Source: Rhodanobacteraceae bacterium
GTDB taxonomy: Bacteria > Pseudomonadota > Gammaproteobacteria > Xanthomonadales > Rhodanobacteraceae
Assembly: GCA_016790075.1 (NCBI GenBank)
Contig: JAEUPP010000072.1
Location: 1-42,901 of the forward strand
Direction: 5' to 3'
Length of the DNA: 42,901 nucleotides
The translations under genes and the position numbers were made by a program. The notes under the pieces are model-generated. The model did no database searches. It saw only the letters and a list, made by a program, of their open reading frames with translations, and was not told where the DNA came from. This document shows, in pieces, positions 23,823 to 34,479 of this stretch (within the stretch, counting starts at the first letter, position 1; every line of letters begins with the position of its first letter).

Positions 23823-25409
23823 ATGACACCAACAGATTCCCCTGTAGCAACATCGATCTCACCACGCGAACGCGTACGCGTGTTCGATACGACCCTGCGT
23901 GACGGCGAGCAGGCGCCCGGCTTCTCCATGACGCGCACGCAGAAGCTGCGCATCGCACACGCGCTGGCTGAACTGGGCGTCGACGTGATTGAAGCAGGGT
24001 TTCCCCAGGCCTCCGACGGCGATTTCGCTTCGGTGCAGGCGATAGCTCAGGAAGTGCGCGGCGCCTCCATCTGCGCCCTCGCCCGCTGCCAGCGCGGCGA
24101 TATCGAAACGGCGGCACGCGCACTGCAGCCTGCTGCGCGCGGCCGCATTCACGTGTTTATCGCGACCAGCCCGCTGCATCGCGAACACAAGCTGGGCATG
24201 AGCCGCGATCAGGTGATTGCCGCAGCCGTCGCCGGGGTGCGCCGTGCGGCGGAGCTTTGTGCTGATGTGGAATTTTCCGCAGAAGATGCAATGCGCACCG
24301 AGCCTGAGTATCTGGCCGATGTGTTCGCTGCCGTGATCGAAGCCGGAGCGACTACGCTCAACGTGCCCGATACCGTTGGCTATATCACGCCAGCCGAGAT
24401 GTATGAGCGCATTGGGTTTCTGCGCCGCAGTGTCAAGGGCATCGAACGCGCGGTGCTGTCTGTGCACTGTCACGACGACCTCGGCATGGCGGTTGCCAAC
24501 AGTCTTGCTGCCGTCGCGGCAGGTGCGCGCCAGGTCGAATGCACCCTGACCGGCATAGGCGAGCGCGCCGGCAATGCGGCGCTTGAAGAAGTCGTTATGG
24601 CGCTGAAGACGCGAGCGGAACTGTTCGGTGTCGACACCAACCTGCGCACATCGCGGCTGTATCCGACAGCACGCCTGCTCGCCCAGCTGACAGGCCACAC
24701 GATTCCGCGCAACAAGGCCGTGGTCGGCGACAACGCGTTTGCGCACGAGTCGGGCATACACCAGCACGGCATGCTCAAGCACCGTGGCACTTACGAAATC
24801 ATGCGGCCTGAAGATGTGGGGTTTGCGCGTTCGCAGCTGGTGCTGGGCAAGCACAGCGGACGGCATGCGCTGCGCGAGCGGCTGGCGGCGCTGGGGCATG
24901 CGCCGGACGAAGCGGCGCTCGATCAGATTTTCACCCGCTTCAAGAGTCTCGCCGACAAGAAGCGCGAGGTGTTCGACAGCGATCTGGAAGCGCTGGCGCT
25001 GGGGCGTGACGCGGAAACACTGGGCCCCTGGCGCATTGTGCACCTGCATGCAGCCTCGCATCTGGGCGGCAGCGCATCGGCTTCGGTGCGGCTGCAGCGC
25101 GAGGACGGCCTGCAGGCCAGTGAGGCGGCCATAGGCGACGGCCCGGTCGATGCGACCTTGCGTGCCATCGGCCGTGCCGTTGGCCACGACTTTGAACTCG
25201 TCGAATTCCAGATCCGCGCGCTGTCCGAAGGGGGCGACGCGCAGGGCCAGGCCACGCTCGGTGTACGTCACGCAGGCCGCGAGTTGCGCGGCCGCGGCGT
25301 GTCCACCGACATCGTCGAAGCCGCCGCGCTGGCCGCGCTGGAAATCGTCAACCGGATTGAACGTAGCAACCCCGCAACGGCCGCACTGGCGGCCGCGAAT
25401 CACGCCTGA
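23823..25409 (+). CDS. leuA: 2-isopropylmalate synthase
   Basis: LeuA condenses acetyl-CoA with 2-ketoisovalerate, the first committed step of leucine synthesis. The 528-residue length fits the bacterial LeuA1 type. Seen: RVFDTTLRDGEQAPGFSM (metal Asp, general base Arg/Glu), HVFIATSPLHREHKLG, ADVEFSAEDAMRTEPEYL, LSVHCHDDLGMAVANSLAA (metal HxH), GERAGNAALEEVVMAL and HESGIHQHGML (subdomain). The C-terminal ~130 residues form the LeuA dimer regulatory domain that binds leucine for feedback inhibition (LHAASHLGGSASASVRL...RGRGVSTDIVEAAALAAL). It is the first gene after the attenuator and 9 nt before ilvE. A short Ser/Thr-rich N-terminus precedes the core. Confidence 0.96.
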   Translation: MTPTDSPVATSISPRERVRVFDTTLRDGEQAPGFSMTRTQKLRIAHALAELGVDVIEAGFPQASDGDFASVQAIAQEVRGASICALARCQRGDIETAARALQPAARGRIHVFIATSPLHREHKLGMSRDQVIAAAVAGVRRAAELCADVEFSAEDAMRTEPEYLADVFAAVIEAGATTLNVPDTVGYITPAEMYERIGFLRRSVKGIERAVLSVHCHDDLGMAVANSLAAVAAGARQVECTLTGIGERAGNAALEEVVMALKTRAELFGVDTNLRTSRLYPTARLLAQLTGHTIPRNKAVVGDNAFAHESGIHQHGMLKHRGTYEIMRPEDVGFARSQLVLGKHSGRHALRERLAALGHAPDEAALDQIFTRFKSLADKKREVFDSDLEALALGRDAETLGPWRIVHLHAASHLGGSASASVRLQREDGLQASEAAIGDGPVDATLRAIGRAVGHDFELVEFQIRALSEGGDAQGQATLGVRHAGRELRGRGVSTDIVEAAALAALEIVNRIERSNPATAALAAANHA

Positions 25410-25418
25410 GGACCTCGC

Positions 25419-26366
25419 ATGAAGACGCCCGCATATATCTGGCATAACGGCCGCATCAAACCCTGGCAGGAGGCCTGCGTCAGCGTTGGCGCGCATGCGC
25501 TGCACTACGGTTCCTCGGTCTTTGAAGGAGAGCGTGTCTACGCCACGCCGCAGGGGCCAATGTTCTTCCGCCTGCGTGATCACACGGAGCGTCTGTTTCA
25601 TTCGGCGCGTGTCTATGATCTCGGTATCGACTACAGCGCGGCGGAAATCGACCAGGCCTGTGCCGATGTCGTGAACGCGAACAAGCTGGCGAGCGCCTAT
25701 CTGCGGCCCATCGTCTATCGCTCGGGCTTTACCTTCAGCCTTGCACCACCACTGGATACCACGGTCGATGTCGCCGTCATCGCCGTCGACTGGGGCAGCA
25801 TGCACGGCGCTGCAGCGCTGGAGAACGGTGTCGATGTCTGCGTGAGCTCGTGGAATCGCGCCGCGCCGAATACCTATCCCAGCGGCGCAAAGGCCGGCGG
25901 CAACTATCTGAACAGCCAGCTCATTGCGCGCGAGGCCATAAACGGCGGCTTTGTCGAGGGCATAGCGCTTGCGCCGGGCGGACTGCTCAGCGAAGGGGCC
26001 GGTGAAAATCTGTTCATTGTTAGAAATGGAAAAATTTATACGCCACCGGCCGGCGCGAGCATACTCTGCGGGATCACGCGCGACACGGTGATGACGCTGG
26101 CACAGGAGCTCGGTTATGCCGTGCTTGAGCAGCCCATGCCGCGCGAGATGCTGTATTTCGCCGACGAAGTGTTCATGACCGGCACTGCCGCCGAGATCAC
26201 TCCGGTGCGCTCGGTGGACCGCAAGCCCGTCGGCAGCGGCAAGCCTGGACCGATTACCAAGGCGTTGCAGCGTGCGTTCTTCGGCCTGTTCGATGGCAGC
26301 ACGCAGGACCGCTGGGGCTGGCTCACGCCGGTGCAGGCGCGCAACTTTGCCCAGGAGGCCGCGTGA
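25419..26366 (+). CDS. ilvE: Branched-chain amino acid aminotransferase
   Basis: IlvE transfers the amino group from glutamate to the keto acids of Leu, Ile and Val, the last step of all three pathways. The 315 residues show the fold-type IV PLP enzyme pattern: [31 protein letters not shown] at the N-terminus, the PLP Lys in [42 protein letters not shown] and [14 protein letters not shown]. It sits within the leu genes, which is unusual compared with enterobacteria, where ilvE lies between ilvM and ilvD. Its stop overlaps the leuC start (TGATG), and an AGGAGG just before it serves leuC. Confidence 0.95.
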   Translation: MKTPAYIWHNGRIKPWQEACVSVGAHALHYGSSVFEGERVYATPQGPMFFRLRDHTERLFHSARVYDLGIDYSAAEIDQACADVVNANKLASAYLRPIVYRSGFTFSLAPPLDTTVDVAVIAVDWGSMHGAAALENGVDVCVSSWNRAAPNTYPSGAKAGGNYLNSQLIAREAINGGFVEGIALAPGGLLSEGAGENLFIVRNGKIYTPPAGASILCGITRDTVMTLAQELGYAVLEQPMPREMLYFADEVFMTGTAAEITPVRSVDRKPVGSGKPGPITKALQRAFFGLFDGSTQDRWGWLTPVQARNFAQEAA

Positions 26367-27778
26367 TGGGCGCGCGTACCCTGCTCGACAAGCTCTGGGA
26401 TGCGCATCTGGTCAAGGCGCCTACGGCCGCCACGCCGGGCATCCTGTATGTGGATCTGCACCTGATTCACGAGGTCACCTCGCCACAGGCCTTTGCCGAA
26501 CTGCGCGCCCGGGGGCTGGAAGTGCGCTGCCCCGAGCGCACGCTCGCGACGCTGGATCACTCCACGCCGACGACGCCGTTTGATGACCTGGGCCAGCCGG
26601 TCTATGCCAGTGAAGAGGCGGCAGCCCAGGTCGCGGAGCTGGAACGGAATTGCGCCCAGTTCGGTATCCGTCTGAACGGCTGGAGCAGCGATCACCGCGG
26701 CATCGTGCATGTGATCGGGCCCGAACTCGGTGCGACCCAGCCGGGCATGACCATCGTCTGCGGTGACAGCCATACCTCGACCCACGGCGCGTTTGGTGCA
26801 CTGGCTTTCGGTATCGGTACGACCGAGGTCGGCCATGTGCTGGCTACCCAGTGTCTGCTGCAGCAGAAGCCCAAGTCACTCGCAATCGAAGTCAGCGGCG
26901 AACTGCCGGCGAACTGCAGTGCCAAGGATCTGGTGCTGCACATCATCGGCCAGATCGGCGTCAATGGCGGCACCGGCTATGTCATCGAGTACCGCGGTGC
27001 AGCGATCCGCGCGCTGTCGATGGAAGAGCGCATGACGGTCTGCAATATGTCGATTGAGGCCGGCGCACGCGCAGGCCTGATCGCACCCGATCAGACCACG
27101 TTCGACTATCTGCGCGGCCGACCGTATGCGCCTCACGGAACTGACTGGGACCAGGCCGTTGCCCACTGGAGCGCGTTCGCCAGCGATCCGGACGCAAGTT
27201 TCGATCGCATCGTCCATGTCGATGCGACCCGCGTGCGGCCTACAGTCACCTATGGTACGCATCCGGGCATGGTTGTCGCGCTGGATGCGAATGTGCCGGC
27301 ACCGGTGTCGCTGCAGGAGCGCCGCGCACTCGACTACATGCGCGTCGAAGCGGGCAAACCCTTGGCCGGTACGGCGGTCGACGTGGTGTTTGTCGGCAGT
27401 TGCACGAACTCGCGCCTCAGCGATCTGCGCGCCGCCGCTGATGTGCTGCGCGGCCGCACGCTGGCCGCGCGCGTGCGCATGCTGGTCGTGCCGGGTTCAC
27501 TCGTGATCAAGCGCGAAGCCGAGCAGGAAGGCCTGGACCAGGTATTCCGCGCGGCCGGCGCCGAATGGCGCGAACCTGGTTGCTCCATGTGCATCGCGAT
27601 GAATGGTGATCTCGCGCAGCCTGGGCAGCTCGTGGTCAGTACATCGAACCGCAATTTTGAAGGACGCCAGGGGCCCGGCGCGCGCACCGTGCTCGCCAGT
27701 CCCGCCGTCGCCGCCGCTTCAGCCGTTGCCGGCTGCATCACCGATCCGCAATCCCTGCTGCAGGAACAGGCCGCATGA
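26366..27778 (+). CDS. leuC: 3-isopropylmalate dehydratase, large subunit
   Basis: LeuC with LeuD isomerises 2-isopropylmalate to 3-isopropylmalate in the cytosol, using a [4Fe-4S] cluster. The 470-residue protein begins [14 protein letters not shown] like the family. It has the aconitase-type motifs [32 protein letters not shown] and the three cluster Cys in VGSCTNSR and [12 protein letters not shown] 26366 is chosen over the adjacent GTG 26363 because AGGAGG is spaced correctly and the stop/start overlap with ilvE is typical. Its own stop overlaps leuD by 4 nt. Confidence 0.96.
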   Translation: MGARTLLDKLWDAHLVKAPTAATPGILYVDLHLIHEVTSPQAFAELRARGLEVRCPERTLATLDHSTPTTPFDDLGQPVYASEEAAAQVAELERNCAQFGIRLNGWSSDHRGIVHVIGPELGATQPGMTIVCGDSHTSTHGAFGALAFGIGTTEVGHVLATQCLLQQKPKSLAIEVSGELPANCSAKDLVLHIIGQIGVNGGTGYVIEYRGAAIRALSMEERMTVCNMSIEAGARAGLIAPDQTTFDYLRGRPYAPHGTDWDQAVAHWSAFASDPDASFDRIVHVDATRVRPTVTYGTHPGMVVALDANVPAPVSLQERRALDYMRVEAGKPLAGTAVDVVFVGSCTNSRLSDLRAAADVLRGRTLAARVRMLVVPGSLVIKREAEQEGLDQVFRAAGAEWREPGCSMCIAMNGDLAQPGQLVVSTSNRNFEGRQGPGARTVLASPAVAAASAVAGCITDPQSLLQEQAA

Positions 27779-28359
27779 AACCGCTGACGCGTATCCGCTC
27801 GCGCACTGCTGTGCTCGCGCACGAAAACATCGACACCGACCGCATCATTCCGGCGCGTTTTCTCACCACCACGCAACGCGCCGGGCTGGGTCGCTTCGCG
27901 TTCAACGATTGGCGCTACACCGCCGACGGCAAGCCCGATCCGGCGTTCGAGCTGAATCAGCCCGCGGCGCGCGGCTGCGAAATCCTCGTGGCGGGACGCA
28001 ACTTCGGTTGTGGTTCCTCGCGCGAACATGCGCCCTGGGCGCTGCTCGACTACGGCATCCGCGTGGTACTGAGTTCGGAGATCGCCGATATCTTCCGCAA
28101 CAACGCGCTCAAGAACGGACTGCTCGCGGTTGTGCTGGAGGGTGCTGAGCACCGCTATCTGCTGGCGCATCCGGGTATCGAGCTCGCCATCGATGTGGCG
28201 CAGCAGACCATAGAACTGCCCGACGGCGGACGCTTCAGCTTCACCCTGGACGCTTTCGCCAAGCACTGCCTGCTGGCTGGTGTCGATCAGCTGGGCTTTC
28301 TGCTCGCGCAGAACGATGCGATCGACATCTTCGAGCGCCGCCGTGGAGTCGCCGCATGA
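27775..28359 (+). CDS. leuD: 3-isopropylmalate dehydratase, small subunit
   Basis: LeuD is the swivelling small subunit of isopropylmalate isomerase. The 194 residues include [15 protein letters not shown], the conserved substrate loop [18 protein letters not shown], and [18 protein letters not shown]. Length and motifs fit the LeuD1 type. It overlaps leuC and leuB by 4 nt each (ATGA), so the subunits would be made in balanced amounts by coupled translation. No unusual features. Confidence 0.96.
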   Translation: MKPLTRIRSRTAVLAHENIDTDRIIPARFLTTTQRAGLGRFAFNDWRYTADGKPDPAFELNQPAARGCEILVAGRNFGCGSSREHAPWALLDYGIRVVLSSEIADIFRNNALKNGLLAVVLEGAEHRYLLAHPGIELAIDVAQQTIELPDGGRFSFTLDAFAKHCLLAGVDQLGFLLAQNDAIDIFERRRGVAA

Positions 28360-29429
28360 AGGCGCGGATTGCGGTGCTGCCGGGTGACGGCATAGGCCCC
28401 GAAGTGACTGCGGCTGCGGTCAGCGTGCTGCGTCATGTGGCCGCCCACTACGGGCATGAGTTTGAATTCAGCGAACAGGCGATAGGCGGCTGCGCGATCG
28501 ACGCCTGTGGTGATCCGCTGCCGGCGGAAACGCTGATCGTCTGCAAACAGGCTGACGCCGTGCTGTTGGGGGCGGTTGGTGGCCCGCAGTGGTCGGATCC
28601 CAAGGCCAAGGTGCGGCCGGAGCAGGGGCTGCTGCGCCTGCGCGCCGAGCTCGGCGTCTACGCCAATCTGCGGCCGGTGCGTGTGCAGGCCCGCCTGGCC
28701 GAATTGTCGCCATTGAAAAACGAACGTCTGGCCGGTGTGGATCTGTTGTTCGTGCGTGAACTGACCGGCGGCGCGTATTTCGGTGTGAAGACGCGCAGTG
28801 CCGATACGGCGACCGACGAGACGCGCTATACCACGGCCGAGATCGAACGCGTGCTGCGCCGCGCGTTTCAGCTCGCTCGCACGCGTGGCCGCCGCGTAAC
28901 CTCCGTCGACAAGGCCAATGTGCTCGAAACCTCGCGGCTATGGCGCGAAACCGCGCAGCGCGTTGCGCATGAATTTCCGGATGTCGCACTGGAACACCAG
29001 CTCGTCGATTCGATGGCGATGCTGCTGCTGACCCGGCCTGCGGCCTACGATGTCATCGTCACCGAGAACCTGTTCGGTGACATTCTGACCGACGAGGCCG
29101 CCGCTCTCGCGGGTTCCCTGGGGTTGCTGCCTTCGGCCTCGCTGGGTGAGGGCACGCGCGGTCTGTACGAACCGATTCATGGTTCGGCCCCAGACATAGC
29201 CGGGCGCGGTATCGCCAATCCATTGGGCGCCATTCTTTCCGCGGCCTTGTTGCTGCGGCATTCGCTGGGACTGAGCACCGAGGCTGCAGCGATAGAGCAA
29301 GCCGTCGATCGTGTGGTTGATGCCGGCGTGCTGACGCGTGATCTGGGGGGCAGCGCGGGTACGCGGGAAGCGACAGCGGCGGTGATTGCGGCTTTGGCCG
29401 AGCGTGGCAACACACAGGAGGCTGCGTGA
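28356..29429 (+). CDS. leuB: 3-isopropylmalate dehydrogenase
   Basis: LeuB oxidises and decarboxylates 3-isopropylmalate to 2-ketoisocaproate with NAD and Mg or Mn. The 357 residues show [17 protein letters not shown], the substrate Arg segment [29 protein letters not shown], the metal site [28 protein letters not shown], and the NAD site [32 protein letters not shown]. It overlaps leuD by 4 nt. Its last codons CAG GAG GCT GCG TGA contain AGGAGG placed correctly for a GTG at 29426, the start of a small ORF. Confidence 0.96.
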   Translation: MKARIAVLPGDGIGPEVTAAAVSVLRHVAAHYGHEFEFSEQAIGGCAIDACGDPLPAETLIVCKQADAVLLGAVGGPQWSDPKAKVRPEQGLLRLRAELGVYANLRPVRVQARLAELSPLKNERLAGVDLLFVRELTGGAYFGVKTRSADTATDETRYTTAEIERVLRRAFQLARTRGRRVTSVDKANVLETSRLWRETAQRVAHEFPDVALEHQLVDSMAMLLLTRPAAYDVIVTENLFGDILTDEAAALAGSLGLLPSASLGEGTRGLYEPIHGSAPDIAGRGIANPLGAILSAALLLRHSLGLSTEAAAIEQAVDRVVDAGVLTRDLGGSAGTREATAAVIAALAERGNTQEAA

Positions 29430-29650
29430 ACACGCTTGGCACATTGCGCCGCGATGGCGCCACTCACGCGCAATACGCCGGCGCGCACGCGTGGGAAGGT
29501 TGCGGCCGCTGGAGTCGTGGCCGGTACTTCGCCGCTTTTGCTGCTCGCGGAGCGAGTGGTCCGGAACGTCCGCACACTGCCGACATCCTCGCCACATCGC
29601 CTCAAGCCCCCCACATAGCCACAACGGATGTCATAACCCATGCGCAGTAA
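29426..29650 (+). CDS. Possible small protein between leuB and ilvD (74 aa)
   Basis: A GTG overlaps the leuB stop (GTGA), with AGGAGG ending 4 nt before it, the same arrangement as ilvE-leuC in this operon. The frame ends 11 nt inside ilvD, so it would be coupled at both ends. The product ([32 protein letters not shown]...) is Ala/Gly/Arg-rich without recognised motif, signal or membrane segment. A second frame (ATG 29454 to 29618) encodes a 54-residue peptide with [10 protein letters not shown] and might instead be what matters. It may also simply be spacer that keeps ribosomes moving into ilvD. Function unknown. Confidence 0.35.
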   Translation: MNTLGTLRRDGATHAQYAGAHAWEGCGRWSRGRYFAAFAARGASGPERPHTADILATSPQAPHIATTDVITHAQ

Positions 29651-31289
29651 CGCCATCAAACACGGTCCCGACCGCGCGCCGGCGCGCGCCATGCTGCGTG
29701 CAACGGGGCTGGATGACGCCGCCATCGCCAGGCCGCTCGTCGCCGTCGTGCATACCTGGTCCAACGTCAGTCCCTGCAACCTCAACTTGCGCGATCTGGC
29801 GGCGGCTGCCTGCGAGGGCATACGTGCTGCAGGTGGTACGCCCATCGAGTTCAACACGATCGCCGTCACCGACGGTATCGCCATGGGCACGTCCGGCATG
29901 CGTGCCTCGTTGGTCAGCCGCGAGATCATCACCGACTCGATCGAGCTTGCGGTCGACGGCCACTGCCTCGACGCGATGGTCGTGCTCTGTGGCTGCGACA
30001 AGACCATTCCTGCTGCGGCGATGGCGCTGGCGCGGCTCAATATCCCCGGGGTGGCGCTGTACGGCGGCAGCATTGCACACGGACGTCTGGACGGCCGTTC
30101 GATCACGGTCCAGGACGTGTTCGAGGCCGTGGGTGCACACGGCGCCGGCAAGCTGTCGCACGAGAAACTTTGCCAAGTGGAAAAAAGCGCATGTCCCGGT
30201 GCCGGCGCCTGCGGCGGCCAGTTCACCGCCAATACGATGGCCATGGTGCTGACCGCGCTTGGCCTGTCGCCGCTGGGGCTCAACGACATCGCGGCCACCG
30301 ATCCGGCCAAACGCGATGCAGCTTTCCGTTGTGGTGAACTCGTGCTGGCCTGTCTCAAGCAGCAGCGCCTGCCGCGCGATCTGCTGACCCCGACCGCCTT
30401 CCGCAATGCCGCGCGGCTGGTGGCGGCGACGGCCGGCTCGACCAATGCAGTGCTGCACCTGCTCGCCATTGCGCGCGAAGCCGGTGTGGCGCTGACACTG
30501 GAAGACTTTGAAGACGCCTCGCGCTGCACGCCGGTGATCGCCGATCTCAAGCCCGGCGGGCGCTATACCGCGGTCGAACTCACTCAGGTCGGCGGCGCCG
30601 CCCTGGTCGCGGCGGCCATGCGGCAGGGTGGGCTGCTGGACGATGCCCCGACTGTAACCGGCCGCTCGCTGTTTGCCGAACTCGATGCCGCTGCACCCAC
30701 GCTGGCCGGACAGGACGTGGTGCTGCCCACCAGCGCGCCGCTGAAACCGCGCGGCGGCTATTCGATTCTGTACGGCAACGTTGCGCCTGAAGGCTGCGTG
30801 CTCAAGCTCGCTGGCCACGGCCGGCTGCGCCACGAAGGGCCGGCACGTGTGTTCGACAGCGAGGAACAGGCGTTCGCTGCGGTACAGGCCGGTGCGATCC
30901 GCGCCGGTGATGTGCTCGTGATCCGCAACGAAGGCCCGGCCGGTGGTCCCGGCATGCGCGAAATGCTCGCCGTCACCGCGGCGCTGGTCGGGCGCGGCCT
31001 CGGCAACGACGTAGCCCTGATTACCGACGGCCGCTTCAGCGGCGCGACCCATGGCTTCATGGTCGGCCATATCGCGCCCGAGGCGGCACGCGGCGGCCCC
31101 ATAGGCCTGCTGCGCGAAGGCGATCGCCTCGTGATCGATGCGCAGGCGCGCACCTTGTCCACCGATGCCGATCTTGAGGCGCGCCGCGCCAGCTGGCAGC
31201 CGCAGCCGGTCAAGGTGACTAGCGGCGTACTGGCCAAATATGCACGCCTCGTGGGCTCGGCCGCGGAAGGCGCGGTGACGCATGGCTGA
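29640..31289 (+). CDS. ilvD: Dihydroxy-acid dehydratase
   Basis: IlvD dehydrates the 2,3-dihydroxy acids to the 2-keto acids in Ile and Val synthesis. The 549 residues have [40 protein letters not shown], the Fe-S Cys motifs VVLCGCDKT and [20 protein letters not shown], and the C-terminal [15 protein letters not shown] and [23 protein letters not shown]. At ~550 residues and with these Cys it fits the shorter Edd/IlvD group rather than the ~615-residue E. coli type. There is no strong ribosome binding site before the ATG, so translation may depend on coupling from the preceding small frame. Confidence 0.95.
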   Translation: MRSNAIKHGPDRAPARAMLRATGLDDAAIARPLVAVVHTWSNVSPCNLNLRDLAAAACEGIRAAGGTPIEFNTIAVTDGIAMGTSGMRASLVSREIITDSIELAVDGHCLDAMVVLCGCDKTIPAAAMALARLNIPGVALYGGSIAHGRLDGRSITVQDVFEAVGAHGAGKLSHEKLCQVEKSACPGAGACGGQFTANTMAMVLTALGLSPLGLNDIAATDPAKRDAAFRCGELVLACLKQQRLPRDLLTPTAFRNAARLVAATAGSTNAVLHLLAIAREAGVALTLEDFEDASRCTPVIADLKPGGRYTAVELTQVGGAALVAAAMRQGGLLDDAPTVTGRSLFAELDAAAPTLAGQDVVLPTSAPLKPRGGYSILYGNVAPEGCVLKLAGHGRLRHEGPARVFDSEEQAFAAVQAGAIRAGDVLVIRNEGPAGGPGMREMLAVTAALVGRGLGNDVALITDGRFSGATHGFMVGHIAPEAARGGPIGLLREGDRLVIDAQARTLSTDADLEARRASWQPQPVKVTSGVLAKYARLVGSAAEGAVTHG

Positions 31290-31361
31290 TGCGGCGAGAA
31301 GATGCACAAAATTACACTAAGAAAATAAATTCACTGTTAAACAACTTAAAGGAGATTTCGC
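31290..31361 (+). promoter_or_regulatory. AT-rich leader with strong ribosome binding site before ilvC
   Basis: The 72-nt gap is mostly A and T inside a GC-rich operon and ends with AAAGGAGAT, 6 nt before the ilvC ATG. It may hold an internal promoter or keep the ilvC start unstructured for high translation, as IlvC and the synthase are needed in two pathways. No leader peptide or terminator was found here. Confidence 0.45.
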
Positions 31362-32405
31362 ATGAGCACGACCGTACCGACCACCGCTGCCCTGCAGTCC
31401 GCCCGCATCGCCGTACTCGGCTATGGTAGCCAGGGCCGCGCGCATGCGCTGAACCTCAAGGATTCTGGTCTGGATGTCACCGTTGGCGTGCGCCGCAACG
31501 GTCCGTCCTGGGAGAAAGCCGCGGCGGACGGCCTCAAGGTGGCCGAGCCGGCAGAGGCGGTGAAGAACGCCGATCTCGTCGCCGTGCTGACGCCGGACAT
31601 GGTGCAGCCGGCGCTGTATGACGAAGCGATCCGCGCCCAGCTGAAACCCAACGCGGCCCTGCTGTTTGCGCACGGGTTCAACGTGCACTTCAAGCAGATC
31701 GCGCCGCGCAGCGATATCGACGTGATCCTCGTGGCGCCGAAGGGGCCGGGCGCGTTGGTGCGCCGCGAGTACGAGAAAGGCCATGGCGTGCCCTGTATCT
31801 ATGCCATTCATCAGGATGCCAGCGGCCAGGCGCGCGACAAGGTGCTGGCCTATGCCGCCGGTATCGGTGGAGCCCGCGCGATGCTGATCGAGACCACGTT
31901 TGCCGAGGAAACGGAGACTGACCTGTTCGGCGAACAGGCCGTGCTCTGCGGCGGCGCGACCGAGCTCGTGCTGGCCGGTTTCGAGACCCTGACCGAAGCG
32001 GGTTATCAACCGGAAATTGCGTACTACGAAGTGCTGCACGAGCTCAAGCTCATCGTCGATCTGCTGCACGAAGGTGGTCTCGCCAAGATGCATCAGTTCG
32101 TTTCGGAGACGGCGCAGTACGGCGATCTCACGCGTGGTCCGCGCGTCGTCGATGCTGCTACCAAGGCGCGCATGAAGCAGATACTCGACGAGATCCGCAA
32201 CGGCCAGTTCGCGCAGGAGTGGACTGCGGAATACAAGGCTGGCAACGGCAACTACCGCTCGCTCAAGCAAAAGGATCTGGCCCATCCTATCGAGCAGGTC
32301 GGCGCAAGCTTGCGCGCCCGCATGCCCTGGCTGAATCCGGCACAGCCGGCCCTGACCACGGTGGCGCCGCCTGCGGCGGACGCACCCTTGAAACGGAGTG
32401 CCTGA
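31362..32405 (+). CDS. ilvC: Ketol-acid reductoisomerase (class I, NADPH)
   Basis: IlvC isomerises and reduces acetolactate or acetohydroxybutyrate to the dihydroxy acids of Val and Ile. The 347-residue protein is the short class I form. The Rossmann loop is [18 protein letters not shown], the phosphate-binding loop [13 protein letters not shown] supports NADPH use, and [12 protein letters not shown] follows. The C-terminal knotted domain has [24 protein letters not shown], the Mg-binding acidic residues, and [21 protein letters not shown] short Pro/Ala-rich tail ([14 protein letters not shown]) extends past the usual end. It stops 1 nt before the ilvG ATG. Confidence 0.96.
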   Translation: MSTTVPTTAALQSARIAVLGYGSQGRAHALNLKDSGLDVTVGVRRNGPSWEKAAADGLKVAEPAEAVKNADLVAVLTPDMVQPALYDEAIRAQLKPNAALLFAHGFNVHFKQIAPRSDIDVILVAPKGPGALVRREYEKGHGVPCIYAIHQDASGQARDKVLAYAAGIGGARAMLIETTFAEETETDLFGEQAVLCGGATELVLAGFETLTEAGYQPEIAYYEVLHELKLIVDLLHEGGLAKMHQFVSETAQYGDLTRGPRVVDAATKARMKQILDEIRNGQFAQEWTAEYKAGNGNYRSLKQKDLAHPIEQVGASLRARMPWLNPAQPALTTVAPPAADAPLKRSA

Positions 32406-32406
32406 C

Positions 32407-34125
32407 ATGGACGGCGGGCGGGATCCTCGCAATACCAGCAATGACGGTACAGCCACACCAGCCACGGCCGGCCCCCTGCGTAGCGGTGCACAGCATCTGC
32501 TCGACGCACTTCAGGCTGAAGGCGTCGACACGATCTTCGGTTATCCCGGCGGCGCGATCATGCCGGTGTATGACGCGCTCGTGGACTCGCCGCTCAAGCA
32601 CGTGCTCGTGCGGCACGAGCAGGGCGCGGCACTCGCGGCCGACGGCTATGCGCGCGCCAGTGGCCGCGTCGGCGTCTGCCTTGCGACATCGGGGCCGGGG
32701 GCGACGAATCTGCTGACCGGCCTGGCAAACGCCTATCTCGACTCGGTACCGCTGCTTGCGATCACGGGGCAGGTGCCGACCAGCCTGATGGGCACCGATG
32801 CATTCCAGGAAGTCGACGTGTTCGGCATGAGTCTGCCGGTGGTCAAGCACAGCTACATCGTGCGCCGTGCGGAAGACGTCTATGCCGTGGTGCGCGAGGC
32901 GATTGCGATTGCGACCAGCGGCCGGCCCGGCCCGGTGCTGATCGACCTGCCCAAAGATGTCGCGAACGCGCGCGCTGTTGCGCGCAGCGTGCGCAATGTT
33001 GCGACGCGCCTGCCCAGCGTGGCCGATGCGCGCATAGCCGAAGCCCATGGTCTGCTGTCGCGGGCGAAGCGCCCGCTGCTGTATGTCGGCGGTGGCGTCG
33101 GCATTGCCGCTGCGGAACGGCAGTTGCGTGAGTTCGCGCGCCTGACCGGGATACCGGCCGTGTCGACCCTGAAAGGGCTGGGCGCCTGTGATCCGGACGA
33201 AACACATTACCTGGGCATGCTCGGCATGCACGGCAATCCGGCCGCGAACTATGCGGTGCAGGAATGTGATCTGCTGATCGTCGTCGGTGCACGTTTCGAC
33301 GATCGTGCAACTGGCCGGCTGGCGAGCTTTGCGCCCGAGGCGCGCGTCATCCATCTCGACGCCGATGCGGCCGAACTCGGCAAGCTGCGCGCCTGCGACC
33401 TGGGCCTGGTCGGTGACCTCAAGGAACTGCTGCCGCGGCTGGTGCATCCGGTGGCGATCCGCGCCTGGCAACGCCGCTGCCGCGTGCTGAAGCAGCAGCA
33501 CGCCTGGCGCTATGACGCACCGGGCGAGGGCATCTATGCACCCGCGCTGCTCAAGCAGCTGTCAGAGGCCGGTGGCAACCGGCTCATCGTCGCCAGCGAC
33601 GTGGGGCAGCATCAGATGTGGGTCGCCCAGCATTGGCGCGTGCCCTATACCGCGGCGCATCTGTCGTCGGGTGGGCTCGGCACCATGGGCTTCGGCCTGC
33701 CGGCCGCGATAGGCGCGCAGCTCGCACGTCCTGGTGCCAGCGTGATCTGCGTCTCTGGTGATGGCTCCATCATGATGAACATCCAGGAGCTCGCAACGCT
33801 CAAGCGCTACAACATCCCGGTCAAGATCGTGCTGCTCGACAATGCCAGCCTCGGCATGGTGCGGCAGTGGCAGGAGCTGTTCTTCGAGCAGCGCTACAGC
33901 GAGGTCGACCTGTCGGACAATCCCGACTTCGCCGAGCTGGCGCGCGCCTTCGGCATTCCGGCGTTTGCGATCGAACGCCGCGATCAGATCGATGCGGCCG
34001 TGCAGCGCTTGCTGCGTGAACCGGGGCCGCTGTTCTGTCACGTCAAGATCGATGCACGTGAAAACGTCTGGCCGCTGGTGCCGCCGGGCAAGTCGAACGG
34101 CGAAATGATGGGGTGTGCCGCATGA
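32407..34125 (+). CDS. ilvG: Acetolactate synthase, large (catalytic) subunit
   Basis: This ThDP enzyme joins two pyruvates, or pyruvate and 2-ketobutyrate, starting Val/Leu and Ile synthesis. The 572-residue sequence has a Ser/Thr-rich N-terminal extension of ~25 residues, then AQHLLDALQAEGVDTIFGYPGGAIMPVYDAL, the catalytic Glu in VRHEQGAALAADGYARASG, ATSGPGATNLLTGLANAYLDSVPLLAITGQV, the FAD-binding middle domain, and the ThDP motif SGDGSIMMNIQELATLKRYNIPVKIVLLDN. ATG 32407 is chosen over GTG 32398 because GGAG is spaced 8 nt from it. It overlaps the small-subunit gene by 4 nt. The pairing with a very short subunit points to the isozyme II (IlvG) type. Confidence 0.94.
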   Translation: MDGGRDPRNTSNDGTATPATAGPLRSGAQHLLDALQAEGVDTIFGYPGGAIMPVYDALVDSPLKHVLVRHEQGAALAADGYARASGRVGVCLATSGPGATNLLTGLANAYLDSVPLLAITGQVPTSLMGTDAFQEVDVFGMSLPVVKHSYIVRRAEDVYAVVREAIAIATSGRPGPVLIDLPKDVANARAVARSVRNVATRLPSVADARIAEAHGLLSRAKRPLLYVGGGVGIAAAERQLREFARLTGIPAVSTLKGLGACDPDETHYLGMLGMHGNPAANYAVQECDLLIVVGARFDDRATGRLASFAPEARVIHLDADAAELGKLRACDLGLVGDLKELLPRLVHPVAIRAWQRRCRVLKQQHAWRYDAPGEGIYAPALLKQLSEAGGNRLIVASDVGQHQMWVAQHWRVPYTAAHLSSGGLGTMGFGLPAAIGAQLARPGASVICVSGDGSIMMNIQELATLKRYNIPVKIVLLDNASLGMVRQWQELFFEQRYSEVDLSDNPDFAELARAFGIPAFAIERRDQIDAAVQRLLREPGPLFCHVKIDARENVWPLVPPGKSNGEMMGCAA

Positions 34126-34352
34126 GTTGCAGCCTGGAGCTCGCGCTGGATCGGGCCGAAGGCGCTTTGTTGCGCGTGCTCGGCACCATAGAGCGGCGTG
34201 GCTGGGATGTGCTGGCTGTCAACGCGGCCAGCCACGCGCAAGCCTATACGGTAAACCTCAGGCTGGGTGGTTCCCGCGACCCGGAAGTCCTATGCCGTCA
34301 GTTGCAGCGACTTGTCGATGTGCAGATGGTGAGGCTGGTCGAGGAGAGCTGA
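34122..34352 (+). CDS. ilvM: Acetolactate synthase, small subunit (IlvM type)
   Basis: The 76-residue protein is a single ACT domain: CSLELALDRAEGALLRVLGTIERRGWDVLAVNA, then a beta strand AYTVNLRLGG and helix RDPEVLCRQLQRLVDVQMVRLVEE. E. coli IlvM is 87 residues; the IlvN/IlvH subunits are longer. It stabilises the large subunit; the isozyme II type is usually insensitive to valine. ATG 34122 overlaps the ilvG stop (ATGA). A long perfect hairpin follows 40 nt downstream. Confidence 0.9.
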   Translation: MSCSLELALDRAEGALLRVLGTIERRGWDVLAVNAASHAQAYTVNLRLGGSRDPEVLCRQLQRLVDVQMVRLVEES

Positions 34353-34392
34353 ATCCGGCCGTCAGCGCACGAAGATGGCGAAGTGCGTGAAG

Positions 34393-34424
34393 CCCTCTTC
34401 CCGGACAGGTGTCCGGGAAGAGGG
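34393..34424. terminator. Long perfect hairpin after ilvM
   Basis: CCCTCTTCCCGGACA (34393-34407) and TGTCCGGGAAGAGGG (34410-34424) are exact complements separated by 2 nt. The nearest T-rich stretch (GTTTTTATTTCTTT) begins 18 nt later, so it is not a standard intrinsic terminator. It may reduce read-through to the deaminase gene, protect the upstream mRNA 3' end, or mark a processing site. Confidence 0.55.
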
Positions 34425-34479
34425 GAATGTCCGAGTTGTACGTTTTTATTTCTTTAACTACATAATTCTGGAGAAGGTC

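Noticed and set aside
23859-25805. A 648-codon open frame on the minus strand antisense to leuA and ilvE
   Set aside because: It mirrors well-conserved leuA and ilvE codons, has no motifs and no start signal.
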